NCBI GenBank assembly: GCA_964511535.1
Contig: CAZEFW010000154.1
Location: 1-23,728 of the forward strand
Reading direction: 5' to 3'
DNA: 23,728 nucleotides
DNA from: CAZCFB01 sp964511535
GTDB lineage: Bacteria; Myxococcota_A; Polyangia; GCA-2747355; CAZCFB01
This document shows positions 1 through 7,875 of this stretch, one piece after another. The position numbers and the translations under genes are program-made. The notes beneath the pieces are model-generated. The model was not told where the DNA came from, did not search any database, and saw nothing but the letters and a program-made list of their open reading frames with translations. Each line of letters opens with the position of its first letter. Positions within the stretch are counted from its first letter, which is position 1.

Positions 1-2
1 AC

Positions 3-56
3 CCCGATCCCGATCCCGATCCCGATCCCGATCCCGATCCCAATCCCGACCCCGAT
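3..56. repeat. Hexamer tandem array, unit CCCGAT
   Basis: Nine consecutive 6-bp units are visible. The first six (3-38) are perfect CCCGAT. They are followed by CCCAAT, CCCGAC and CCCGAT. The array starts at the window edge, so its true length is unknown. It lies in the leader region of the lipoprotein gene at 246, and no coding potential was assigned to it. Confidence 0.9.
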
Positions 57-95
57 CAACCCCAGCCATAACCCCAGCTGCAGCAGCCATTAATT

Positions 96-127
96 CTGGC
101 ATTCCGGCGTTCTGGCATCCTGGCATT
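96..127. repeat. Octamer tandem array, unit CTGGCATY
   Basis: Four 8-bp units in tandem: CTGGCATT, CCGGCGTT, CTGGCATC, CTGGCATT. The unit is, apart from small changes, the reverse complement of the array at 8445-8480 (CCAGGACG), so the two belong to one dispersed family in opposite orientations. It sits between the hexamer array and the poly-C tract, upstream of the gene at 246. Confidence 0.8.
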
Positions 128-134
128 CGGCGGC

Positions 135-171
<37 letters not shown>

Positions 172-245
172 CCTCCCGCCCTCCCATGGCGCTGCCCCGT
201 CCGCCGAGCTAGGTTTTGGGACACCGCGATAGAGGGAGGTGGACC

Positions 246-1463
246 ATGCGGACCCTGATACTGGTGGCGGCCAGCGCAATGATGATTCTGGTGACTCCTG
301 CATGCTCCGGCCCCCCGCCAGGCTCACCAGCGGTGAGCTGGACCTGCCCGTCGTCGACGGTGACACCGGGCACCTCGGTGGAGATGACCTACACCATCTC
401 CAGCTGGAGCGGCGGGACGCCCAGTGCGGACGCCGTCAAGTTCGCGGTCAAGCCGCTAGATTCGAGCACGCCCAGCGGCGGCGTTGCCACCAGCTGGGCC
501 ACGCCGTGGAAGCGCTGCAGCTCCAGCAACGACACCTGCACCAGGCGGACCGTGAAGATCCAGTTCAGCCCGATCTTCCTCGGCGCGAAGCTCGAGACCA
601 GGGTGGGCAAGACCTTCACCACGACGAGCGAGGCCTGCGCCTTCAGGGTCAAGCGCGAGGACGGGGGTGGAAAGAAGCAGGACGCCGGGCCCCAAAAAGA
701 CGGCCCGGTCGCGGACGCGCCGAAAAAGGCCGACGCCAAGCCGAAGAAGGACGCCGGGATCAAAGACATAAAGCAGCAGGCCGACGCACCGCTCAAGGAC
801 AAGGAGGTCAAGGGGGACGTGGTGTACTGCGACCTGGCCTCGACCACCTCACTGTACCCCGTGGCCGACGCCTACATCCGCGGCGGCAAGTACCAGAACT
901 CCAACTACGGCAAGGCCTCCAACCTTTTCGTCAAGTCCCGCACCTTCCTCGACGACTTCTCGCGCAAGATCTACCTCGCCTTCGACGTCTCGTCGGTTAC
1001 CTCCAAGCCGAAGAAGGCGACGCTGTCGCTGACCATCGCCAAGCACCCGTCGAAGGTGTCCATGGTCCACGGCCTGTTCGGTATCACCGACAACAAGGAC
1101 TGGAACCCGGCGACCCTCGGCGAGAACGCCATCACATGGGCCAACGCCCCCAAGAACAACACCTTCAGCGCTCACCTGTTCCTCAATGAAGGCAAGACGC
1201 CCAAGGACGCGGTGCGGCTCCTGGCCAGCCAGACCGTCAACCACGCCGATCCGCCAGGCACGGTCTATTCCTTCGACGTGTCCTCATATGTCCTGTGGGC
1301 CCTGGGCCATGACAAGAGCTACAGCACCTTGTCCGCCAGCGACGCGGACAAGAAGATCACCTTCATGGTGTCGTGGACCGCGCCGACCTCGGCCAACATC
1401 GACGGCTACAGCTTCGCCTCCCGCGAGGCCTCCTGCGGCCGGCCGCTGCTGACGATCCAGTAG
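246..1463 (+). CDS. Surface lipoprotein with C-terminal DNRLRE/CBM96-like domain
   Basis: Encodes 405 residues. The ATG at 246 is preferred over an in-frame TTG at 216 because GAGGGAGG lies just upstream and the protein then begins with a clean lipoprotein signal (MRTLILVAASAMMILVTPAC, lipid Cys20). A first domain of about 120 residues, Ser/Thr-rich with several Cys, has no family I recognise. It is followed by a hydrophilic linker rich in Lys, Asp, Ala and Pro (about residues 140-190). The last 200 residues open with VADAYIRGG, NSNYGKASNLFVK and RKIYLAFDVSSV. This is the signature of the DNRLRE domain (CBM96), a beta-sandwich found on secreted carbohydrate-active and cell-surface proteins. 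I infer an exported protein displayed at the surface, perhaps binding polysaccharide. No catalytic domain is visible. C-runs flank the gene on both sides. Confidence 0.85.
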   Translation: MRTLILVAASAMMILVTPACSGPPPGSPAVSWTCPSSTVTPGTSVEMTYTISSWSGGTPSADAVKFAVKPLDSSTPSGGVATSWATPWKRCSSSNDTCTRRTVKIQFSPIFLGAKLETRVGKTFTTTSEACAFRVKREDGGGKKQDAGPQKDGPVADAPKKADAKPKKDAGIKDIKQQADAPLKDKEVKGDVVYCDLASTTSLYPVADAYIRGGKYQNSNYGKASNLFVKSRTFLDDFSRKIYLAFDVSSVTSKPKKATLSLTIAKHPSKVSMVHGLFGITDNKDWNPATLGENAITWANAPKNNTFSAHLFLNEGKTPKDAVRLLASQTVNHADPPGTVYSFDVSSYVLWALGHDKSYSTLSASDADKKITFMVSWTAPTSANIDGYSFASREASCGRPLLTIQ

Positions 1464-1476
1464 CAGCCCCCCCCTC

Positions 1477-1498
1477 GGGCGGCGAACTGTGTCCGCCC
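1477..1498. terminator. Hairpin between convergent genes
   Basis: GGGCGG (1477-1482) and CCGCCC (1493-1498) form a 6-bp GC stem with a 10-nt loop in the 51-nt gap between two convergent stop codons. There is no U-tract on either strand; eight-C runs lie on both sides instead. The position suggests a shared transcription end, but the sequence alone does not prove it. Confidence 0.45.
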
Positions 1499-1514
1499 CC
1501 CCCAAGCCTTGCTT

Positions 1515-1895
1515 TCACCAGCCCAACGCTACCCTCATGCGCGGCGTGAGGACCAACATTCCGACGGCGACAGCTCCAAGCGCTGTGATCAAGACAGCTC
1601 CGGCTGCGACGTCCTTGGCCTGCTTGACCTTCGGGTGGTACCCCGGGGAGGCGACGTCTGCCAGGAACTCGAAGGCGGTGTTCAACGCCTCGGCGGTCCA
1701 GACCGCGACGATGGCCAGGATGATCAGGCACCACTCGTCCCGGGAGAACCCGAGGACCAGCCCCGTGAGGAGGACACAGATGGTCGCGGCAAGGTGTACC
1801 CACGCGTTGTGCTGGGTCTTCAGCATCTCGGCGATGCCTTCGAAGGCGTATTTGAAGCTGTGAAGGCGGCTTCGAATGCTAAATGGCTTGCTCAT
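1515..1895 (-). CDS. dgkA: Diacylglycerol/undecaprenol kinase (DgkA family)
   Basis: The 126-residue integral membrane kinase matches the family in length (E. coli DgkA has 122). It phosphorylates a membrane lipid alcohol (diacylglycerol, or undecaprenol in UdpK members) with ATP, returning it to phospholipid or cell-wall lipid cycling. Three hydrophobic segments are visible: about residues 33-51, 55-80 and 96-116. The family signature is present as AEALNTAFEFLAD, with the conserved Glu and Asn, followed by the conserved AKDVAAGAVL, holding the Lys-Asp pair. The ATG at 1895 is preceded by AGGGGAGA at good spacing. The gene lies 179 nt downstream of the permease operon on the same strand, so readthrough is possible. 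Which lipid it uses cannot be read from sequence. Confidence 0.93.
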   Translation of the reverse strand: MSKPFSIRSRLHSFKYAFEGIAEMLKTQHNAWVHLAATICVLLTGLVLGFSRDEWCLIILAIVAVWTAEALNTAFEFLADVASPGYHPKVKQAKDVAAGAVLITALGAVAVGMLVLTPRMRVALGW

Positions 1896-1992
1896 ATCTT
1901 ATCTCCCCTGTTGTAAGGCCAAGCACCCGGCGAGAGCATGCGCGACTGGCTTCCGCTCGACCTGCTCATGCCCGACCTGCGCCCTGGTATAT

Positions 1993-2056
1993 CGCCGGTC
2001 CGTCGGTCCGTCGTTTCGTCGTTTCGTCGTTTCGTCGTTTCGTCGTTTTGTCATTC
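1993..2056. repeat. Octamer tandem array, unit CGTCGTTT
   Basis: Five perfect CGTCGTTT units run from 2009 to 2048. Degenerate units precede them (CGCCGGTC 1993-2000, CGTCGGTC 2001-2008) and follow them (TGTCATTC 2049-2056). The array fills the gap between the permease gene and dgkA. It has no spacers, so it is not a CRISPR array. Confidence 0.92.
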
Positions 2057-2072
2057 GCGCCCGTCGGGCGCG
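2056..2072 (-). terminator. GC-rich hairpin after permease stop
   Basis: CGCGCCC and GGGCGCG form a perfect 7-bp stem with loop GTC, beginning three bases beyond the stop codon of the minus-strand permease gene (2075-2077). It is followed on that strand by A-rich octamer repeats rather than a T-run. It may end or attenuate the ABC operon before dgkA, or protect the mRNA 3' end. Confidence 0.45.
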
Positions 2073-2074
2073 CC

Positions 2075-3058
2075 CTACAACCGCGGATCGCCAGCGTCCC
2101 GCAGGGCATCGCCCAGCAGGTTCATCGCGGTCACCGTGACGAAAAGCATCGCGCCGGGGCAGAGCACCAGCCACCAGGCGTGGGGGAAGTCGTAGCCCTG
2201 GCTCAGCAGCTCGCCCCAGCTGGCGGTGGGGGGCGGCACGCCGAAGCCGAGGAAGGAGAGCGCCGCCTCGGCCACCACCGCGCCGGCCACGCCGAAGGCG
2301 GCGTTGACCCACACCGGGCCCATGGCGTTGGGCAGCACATGGCGCAGCATGATGCGCCCGGGCCCGGCGCCGCACACCCGGGCGGCGGTGACGAAGTCGA
2401 GGGTGCGCAGGCGCATTGCCTCGGCGCGCACCAGGCGCGCCACGTCGGTCCAGCGCGTCAGGCCCAGCACCAGCACCACCGTCCAGATCGACCCGCGCTC
2501 CAGCAGCGCCATGATCACCAGGATCAGAAAGAACGCCGGGAAGGTGAGCCCCAGCTCGATGAGCCGGGAGATGGCGAAGTCAACCCGCCCGCCCATGTAG
2601 CCCGCCACCAGCCCGAGGCTCACCCCGAGCAGCAGGTGCAGGGCCACCGAGGCGAACCCCACCAACAGCGACACGCGGCTGCCGTGAACAAGCCGGGCGA
2701 AGACGTCACGGCCCCGGTCGTCGGTGCCGAGCCAGTGCACGCCGTCGGGCGGCGCGGGCGGCGGTGCCAGGATGGCAGGTTGCTGCTCGGGGCCGTACTC
2801 GCACAGGGGGAACACCGCCCAGTCGCCCCTGCCGGGCTGCAGCTCCCGACGCAGGCGCTGGTTGTCCTGGGCCTGCAGCGCCGCCGGCCGGGTGGCCGCC
2901 GGCAGCAGGTACAGCTCGCCGTCCAGGCGCAGGGCCACGGGCAGATCCGACGCGATGAGATCGGCCAACAGCGCCAGCAGCGCCAGCGCGCCCAGGGCCG
3001 CCAGCCCCAGGCGACCGCCGGGCAGGCCGAGCAGCCGGCGCGTGCCTCGCGCCCTCAC
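2075..3058 (-). CDS. Peptide ABC transporter permease (OppC/DppC/YejE type)
   Basis: Encodes a 327-residue inner-membrane permease of the binding-protein-dependent family. An N-terminal membrane segment (about residues 17-36) is followed by a periplasmic stretch of about 70 residues (SDLPVALRLDGELYLLPA...), which resembles the long insertion of YejE rather than DppC. The conserved HWLGTDDRGRDVFARLVHGSR motif then leads into the transmembrane core. The ATPase-contacting EAA loop is visible as EAMRLRTLDFVTAARVCGAG, ending in HVLPN. Translation starts at GTG 3058, overlapping the upstream permease stop (GTGA), a sign of translational coupling. It should pair with the 3055-4605 product to form the channel of an oligopeptide importer. 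The substrate is unknown. Confidence 0.92.
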   Translation of the reverse strand: MRARGTRRLLGLPGGRLGLAALGALALLALLADLIASDLPVALRLDGELYLLPAATRPAALQAQDNQRLRRELQPGRGDWAVFPLCEYGPEQQPAILAPPPAPPDGVHWLGTDDRGRDVFARLVHGSRVSLLVGFASVALHLLLGVSLGLVAGYMGGRVDFAISRLIELGLTFPAFFLILVIMALLERGSIWTVVLVLGLTRWTDVARLVRAEAMRLRTLDFVTAARVCGAGPGRIMLRHVLPNAMGPVWVNAAFGVAGAVVAEAALSFLGFGVPPPTASWGELLSQGYDFPHAWWLVLCPGAMLFVTVTAMNLLGDALRDAGDPRL

Positions 3059-4605
3059 GACCGCTCCCCCTCGAGGTGCACCCGCGGGTCCAGCGCGGCC
3101 TGGGCCAGGTCGGCCAGCATCAGGCCGAGCAGGGTGAGCGCCGCGGCCAGGACGCTCACCGCCATGATCACCGGGTAGTCCCGGTCCAGGAACGCCTGGA
3201 AGGTGAGCATGCCCATGCCCGGGATGTTGAAGATCCGCTCGATGATCACGCTGCCGGAGATGAGGTACGGAAGCTGTAAGCCGAGCAGGGTCACCGTGGG
3301 CAGCAGCGCGTTTGGCAGGGCGTGGCCCAGCACCACCCTGGCTTCCCCAAGGCCCCGGGCGCGGGCCGAGCGGATGTACTCTTGCTCCAGGACCTCGAGC
3401 ATGGCGCTGCGCTGGTAGCGCGACAACACCGCCAGGGATCCGTAGGTCAAGCAGACCACCGGGAGCACCAGGTGGTGGGCGCGATCCACCAGCCAGGTCA
3501 GGCCGCCCGCTTGCTCCAGCCCCGGCGAGGCGAGGCCGTAGATCGGGAACCAGGAGAGCAGGCCCACCCCACCGAAGACGAGGATCAGCAGCATGGCGAG
3601 CCAGAAGGGAGGCATCGAATAGAGGGTGAACAGCAGCACGGTGAGCGCGCGCTCGGCCCGGTCCCCGCGCCGCACCGCGCCGTAGACGCCCAGGGGCACC
3701 GCCAGCAGGTAGGCCAGCGCCAGGGAGAGCAGGCTCAACAGCAGGGTCACGGGCAGCGCCTCGGCCAGCTTGGCCGACACGGGGCGGCCGTCCTTGAACG
3801 AGTGGCCCAGCCGCAGGGTCACCAGCCGCCCGAGCCAGCGGGCGAAGCGGGTCTCGGTCAGGACCCCCGCGGCCCGCTCCCAGGCGCCGTAGGTCACGTG
3901 GTCCCTCCGGGCCCGGTACCAGTACTCATCCAAGCCGCCGCCCCCATGCCCGGTGATGGCCCTCGCCACCCGCTGCCCGGCCGCGCGCCGCTGCCCCTCC
4001 CCGTCGAGGGCAGCCGACATGACGGCGGGCAGCGCGGCAGAGCCGAGGGCAGCGAGGGCGCGCTCGTCTCCCGGGCCCTGGCCCAGGCGCTGGCCCATGG
4101 CGTCAAGCGCCGACGGCTCCAGGCGCGGCAGCAGCGCCGCCAGCCACGCGTCCAGGTCTCCGCTGGTGGGCCCCGCGGCCGGGTTCTTCCGCCGCACGGC
4201 CTCCAGCGCCGCCACCACCGGCCCGCGACCCGCGCCGCCCTGCCCTTCCGAGGAGAGCCTCCGGGCCAGCCCCGGCACGCAGACGGTGCCGCACCGCACC
4301 GCGGCGGCCACCGATCCGGCCGCGGCCCCGCCGTCCCGCTCCAGCGCCGCCGCCAGCCGCTCCACCCTCTGCCCCAGCCCGCGCGGGCGCGGGTTGATGA
4401 ACAGCGGCAGGTCCAGGAAATAGAGCCGGCGCACCTCCTCCCCTGCGCGCTTGCCCCCGGACAGCGCGCCAGCCGCGCCGGCGTCCAGCGGGTCCCCCGG
4501 CGCGAGGTGCACCAGCCCGAAGGTGACCAGCGCGATGCCCAGCAGGGTGGGCACCGCCAGGGCCACGCGTCGAACAGCGTGGCGCGCCAGGGGGGACCGG
4601 ATCAC
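3055..4605 (-). CDS. Peptide ABC transporter permease (OppB/YejB type) with large inserted domain
   Basis: A permease of 516 residues, far above the 310-340 usual for OppB/DppB. The N-terminal family segment is present (PTLLGIALVTFGLVHLAPGDPL), as is the core from LGHSFKDGRPVSAKLAEALP onward, including the EAA loop (EQEYIRSARARGLGEA ... HALPN). Between them lie about 180 extra residues, Ala/Arg/Gly-rich and predicted helical. One stretch (LGSAALPAVMSAALDGEGQR, then RAAGQRVARAI) has the look of a HEAT repeat. The insertion falls between the first and second membrane segments, so it should be periplasmic. GTG 4605 overlaps the upstream stop by one base (TAGTG) and has GGTGG ahead of it; an in-frame GTG at 4617 is the alternative. 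The 3' end overlaps the next permease. Confidence 0.88.
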   Translation of the reverse strand: MIRSPLARHAVRRVALAVPTLLGIALVTFGLVHLAPGDPLDAGAAGALSGGKRAGEEVRRLYFLDLPLFINPRPRGLGQRVERLAAALERDGGAAAGSVAAAVRCGTVCVPGLARRLSSEGQGGAGRGPVVAALEAVRRKNPAAGPTSGDLDAWLAALLPRLEPSALDAMGQRLGQGPGDERALAALGSAALPAVMSAALDGEGQRRAAGQRVARAITGHGGGGLDEYWYRARRDHVTYGAWERAAGVLTETRFARWLGRLVTLRLGHSFKDGRPVSAKLAEALPVTLLLSLLSLALAYLLAVPLGVYGAVRRGDRAERALTVLLFTLYSMPPFWLAMLLILVFGGVGLLSWFPIYGLASPGLEQAGGLTWLVDRAHHLVLPVVCLTYGSLAVLSRYQRSAMLEVLEQEYIRSARARGLGEARVVLGHALPNALLPTVTLLGLQLPYLISGSVIIERIFNIPGMGMLTFQAFLDRDYPVIMAVSVLAAALTLLGLMLADLAQAALDPRVHLEGERS

Positions 4606-6206
4606 TACTCGATCCACCAGTCCCGGATCTGGAACCAGAGCGCCGAGGCGTACACGCCGTGCACGCGCCGCGCCACGATGCCCACCTCCTCCTCGGCGAA
4701 CAACGGCACGAGCGCCATGTCCTCGTGGAGCAGGCGCTGCAGCTCGCGCCCCAGGGCTCTGCGCTTCTCCTCGTCCATCTCCACCCGGATCTGCTCCATC
4801 AGCCGATCCGCGGCGGCGGAGCTGTACGCGGCGTAGTTCTGCCCGCCCTCCACCTGGCTCGAGTGCAGCTGCTCGTACAGGTCGGAGAATGGCCCGGTCA
4901 GGCGCATGCCCAGGGCGGCGGCGTCGAAGTCATGCTTCTGCAGCCGCTGGAGGTAGATGGCCCAGTCCAGCGGGTTGATCTCGAGCAGCACCCCGGCCTT
5001 GCGCAGCTCCTGCTGGTAGATGGTCAGCCACCGCTGCTGGGTCTTGGAGGAGTTGACATACAGGAACGTGAACCGCAGCGGCTGGCCGTTTTTGTCCAGC
5101 GCGCCGTCCCCGTCGGTGTCCTTGTACCCTGCCTCGGCCAGGAGCTTCTTCGCCCCCTCGGGGTCGAAGGGGATCGGCTTGAGGTCGCCCGCGTACCCCG
5201 GGTCCTTGATCCAGTAGAGCGAGCCGATGCGCTGCCCGATGCCGTGCATGATCTTGTTCACCACGGTGTCCAGGTCGAGCAGCATGGCCAGCGCCCGCCG
5301 CACCCGCGCATCGCCGAAGATGGGCCGCTTGTGGTTGAGCATGATGTAGGTGGTGCCCGGCGGGTGGTGCCGCGTGCGCACGAACTCGTGGCGGAAGTGA
5401 AGGTCCTTCTTGACCACCCCCTCCCACTGGGCCGGGCGCACCCGCGGGATGAAGTCGAGCTCGCCGCGCCGGGCCAGCTTGAGCGCCAGGTTCGGGTCGT
5501 TGATCAGCCGGTACTTCACCGTGGGGATGCGCGGCTTCTTCCCCCAGTAGCCGTCCCATCGCTTCAGGGTGATCCCCTGCCCGCTCTTCCAGGAGCCGAA
5601 CCGGTATGGCCCGGTGCCCACCGGCTTGCGCAGGAACGGGTGCTTGTTCAGGTCGCCCTCGCCGATGATGTGCGCCGGCAAGATGTCCAGGTTGGCCAGC
5701 GCCACGCGGAAGAACGGGGACGCGGCCTTGAGCTTGATCTCGAACTGGTCCGGCTTGACCAGCCGGTAGCTGGCCAGGTGAGGCTCCAGGGAGGCCCGGG
5801 TGCTGGCCGCCTGCACGGCCGGGTCCATGATCTTGTCGAAGGTGACCTTCACGTCCTCGCCGGAGAACGCCTGGCCGTCATGCCACTTGACCCCCTTGCG
5901 CAGGTAGAAGGTGTAGGTCAAGCCGTCAGGGCTCACCTTGAACAGCGATGCCAGCTCGCCCTCGTAGGCGTAGGTGCGCGGGTTGAGCCGGATCAGCGCC
6001 TCGAACAGGTTGTGAGAGGTGATCCGCTTGGCCCAGAAATCGGGCCGCAGCAAGCTCAACAGGTGGGCCGGCTCCACCTCCAGGTGAACCGTCAGCTCCT
6101 GCCGCGGCACCTGCTTCTTCTTGTCGTCCGGGCAGCCGCACAGGCAGGTGACCAGCACCAGGCCGGCGACCGCGGCGAGCACCACTTCAGCGCGTTTGTT
6201 CGTCAT
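4605..6206 (-). CDS. Peptide ABC transporter solute-binding lipoprotein (family 5), copy nearest the permeases
   Basis: Encodes 533 residues. The signal MTNKRAEVVLAAVAGLVLVT ends in LCGC (lipid Cys25), so the mature protein should be membrane-anchored in the periplasm. The SBP_bac_5 fold is clear: FEALIRLNP, LASLFKVSPDGLTYTFYLRK, GVKWHDGQAFSGEDVKVTFD, PVGTGPYRFGSWKSG, and a C-terminal region ending in FQIRDWWIE. The family binds peptides, and some members bind other ligands such as nickel or opines. The ATG at 6206 is preferred to ATG 6236 because GGAGAGGG lies just upstream and the signal peptide fits. It overlaps the preceding solute-binding gene by 20 nt and abuts the permease gene, so it is very probably co-transcribed and co-translated with them. 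Confidence 0.92.
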   Translation of the reverse strand: MTNKRAEVVLAAVAGLVLVTCLCGCPDDKKKQVPRQELTVHLEVEPAHLLSLLRPDFWAKRITSHNLFEALIRLNPRTYAYEGELASLFKVSPDGLTYTFYLRKGVKWHDGQAFSGEDVKVTFDKIMDPAVQAASTRASLEPHLASYRLVKPDQFEIKLKAASPFFRVALANLDILPAHIIGEGDLNKHPFLRKPVGTGPYRFGSWKSGQGITLKRWDGYWGKKPRIPTVKYRLINDPNLALKLARRGELDFIPRVRPAQWEGVVKKDLHFRHEFVRTRHHPPGTTYIMLNHKRPIFGDARVRRALAMLLDLDTVVNKIMHGIGQRIGSLYWIKDPGYAGDLKPIPFDPEGAKKLLAEAGYKDTDGDGALDKNGQPLRFTFLYVNSSKTQQRWLTIYQQELRKAGVLLEINPLDWAIYLQRLQKHDFDAAALGMRLTGPFSDLYEQLHSSQVEGGQNYAAYSSAAADRLMEQIRVEMDEEKRRALGRELQRLLHEDMALVPLFAEEEVGIVARRVHGVYASALWFQIRDWWIE

Positions 6207-7875
6207 CGTCCCTCTCCGCCGAGCGGTCGGCGTCATCGTCCCTGGCCGGCCAGTGCAGCCCCACCAGCTTTGGCCAGCGGCCGTTGTTGGCCAGCCCCTT
6301 GAGGCGCCGGTCCACCACCATCAGCTCGATGGGCGCGTAGAGCACCGACAGGGGCGGGTTGTCCCGCAGCAGCCGGTGCAGGTCCCGGCCGAGGCCCTGG
6401 CGGGTGGCCGATGACCCGGCGGCCCGCATGGAGGCGAGCAGCTCCCCGCGGGCGGTGGAGCCGGCGCCGCCGAGCCGCAGCGGCCCCTCATCGCCGAGCC
6501 AGGTGCCGAGGTCCGACTGGGGCCGGGGCGCCAGGCCGAGCAGCGCGATCTCGTAGTCCGCCCGGCGGATCCGGCTGCGCACGAACCCGTAGTCGCCCGC
6601 CTCCACCACCGCCTGCATACCCGCCGCCACCAGCTCGTTCTTGAGGATCAGCGCCGCGCTGCCCATCTCCTTGGACTCCCGGGTGCGCAGGATCCGCACG
6701 CGCAGCGCGTGGCCAAGCCGCTCGCGCCGCTTGCGCCGCTTGTGCAGGGTCCACCCCGCGGCGTCGAGCAGCAGGGCCGCCGCCTTGCGATCCAGAGAGG
6801 CTGGGTGGAGCGTCGGGTTGTACCAGCTGCCGAGGGGCCAAAGGGGCGCGCTGAGCAGCTGCCCCAGGCCGCCGCGGATCTCGCGGATCATGCGCTGACG
6901 GTCGGCCAGCCGCACCGTGGCCTGCCGCACCTTCAGGTCGCGCATCGGGTCCCGCCGGGTGTTGAACAGCATCAGCCGCATGCGGTACGGGTGCAGCCTC
7001 AGCACGCGGTAGTGGGTCTTGAGGCGCCCGCGGCGGATCTGCTTCGGGTAGTAGCCGTGGTACAGGTTGGCGATGACGTCCACCTCGTTGTTGCGCAGCG
7101 CCGCCAGCGCCAGCCCGGGATCCGGGATCACCCGCAGGATCACCCGCGAGATCTTCGCCATGGCGCCCCAGTACGACGCGTTCCGCTCCAGCACCAGGGA
7201 GATCTTGTTCTGCCGCCCGGCGGCGACGAAGGGCCCGCTGCCCACGGGGAGCTTGTTGACGTTGCCGTTGCGCACCCCGCGACGGGCGTAGATGTGCGCC
7301 GGCAGGATCGGCGTCTCTGCCAGGGTCCCGAGCACCAGGTAGTTCGGCTGATCCATCACCAGATCCACGGTGCGCGGCCCGGGCGTACGCACCGCCGAGA
7401 TGCCAGCCAGCTCCCGCTGCAGCTGGGGCGCCGGGGTCCGCTTGGCGAAGAGGACGGTCTCGAGGGTGTACTTGACGTCAGCGCTGGTCAGAGGCGTGCC
7501 GTCATGCCAGGTGACCCCTGGCCGCAGGTTGAAGCGCAGCACACGGCCCTTGCGCCGCGCCTCGTAGCTGATGGCGAGGTGGGGCCGGTAGCCGCCCGAG
7601 GCGTTGGTCATCACCAGGGTCTCGAACACGTTGTACATCATGATCCGGTGGCACCACCGATCATGGTTCACCAGCGGGTTGATGAACCGGGGCAGGTAAT
7701 CCACCTGGATCCGGAGGGTCTCATCCGCCCCCTGGGCGGCCACCGCGGCGGCGGCTGCCCCGGCCCCCGCTCCTGCATCCGGCGCCTTCTGGGCGGACCG
7801 GTCGCTGCAGGCGATGCACAGCAGGAGCCCCACTTGCGGGATGATCAGGGCTGAGTTAGTTTGGCCACATGGCAT
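6187..7875 (-). CDS. Second peptide-type solute-binding lipoprotein (family 5), operon-proximal
   Basis: About 562 residues of the SBP_bac_5 family: YNVFETLVM, HLAISYEARRKGRVLRFNLR, PGVTWHDGTPLTSADVKYTL, LPVGSGPFVAAGR and DVIANLYHG are recognisable. It is clearly diverged from the following copy, so this is not a recent duplication. After the proposed lipid Cys23 (GLLLCIAC) comes an Ala/Gly-rich linker. The start is uncertain. ATG 7875 gives a hydrophobic signal without the usual early Arg/Lys and a Cys at lipobox position -3. TTG 7881 or ATG 7935 would add Arg residues but lie deeper inside the divergent gene. The tail (RDDDADRSAERDDDEQTR) is highly charged. It is the first gene of the importer operon; its promoter must lie inside or beyond the neighbouring lipoprotein gene. 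Confidence 0.85.
   Translation of the reverse strand: MPCGQTNSALIIPQVGLLLCIACSDRSAQKAPDAGAGAGAAAAAVAAQGADETLRIQVDYLPRFINPLVNHDRWCHRIMMYNVFETLVMTNASGGYRPHLAISYEARRKGRVLRFNLRPGVTWHDGTPLTSADVKYTLETVLFAKRTPAPQLQRELAGISAVRTPGPRTVDLVMDQPNYLVLGTLAETPILPAHIYARRGVRNGNVNKLPVGSGPFVAAGRQNKISLVLERNASYWGAMAKISRVILRVIPDPGLALAALRNNEVDVIANLYHGYYPKQIRRGRLKTHYRVLRLHPYRMRLMLFNTRRDPMRDLKVRQATVRLADRQRMIREIRGGLGQLLSAPLWPLGSWYNPTLHPASLDRKAAALLLDAAGWTLHKRRKRRERLGHALRVRILRTRESKEMGSAALILKNELVAAGMQAVVEAGDYGFVRSRIRRADYEIALLGLAPRPQSDLGTWLGDEGPLRLGGAGSTARGELLASMRAAGSSATRQGLGRDLHRLLRDNPPLSVLYAPIELMVVDRRLKGLANNGRWPKLVGLHWPARDDDADRSAERDDDEQTR

Noticed and set aside
1993..2056. Possible CRISPR array
   Set aside because: Units are 8 bp in direct contact with no spacers, and there are no cas genes.
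1883..6302. Several long plus-strand open frames across the ABC transporter genes
   Set aside because: Their translations are rich in Arg, Gln, His and Pro without domains, and they lie opposite clear permease and binding-protein genes. They arise from lack of stops in GC-rich DNA.
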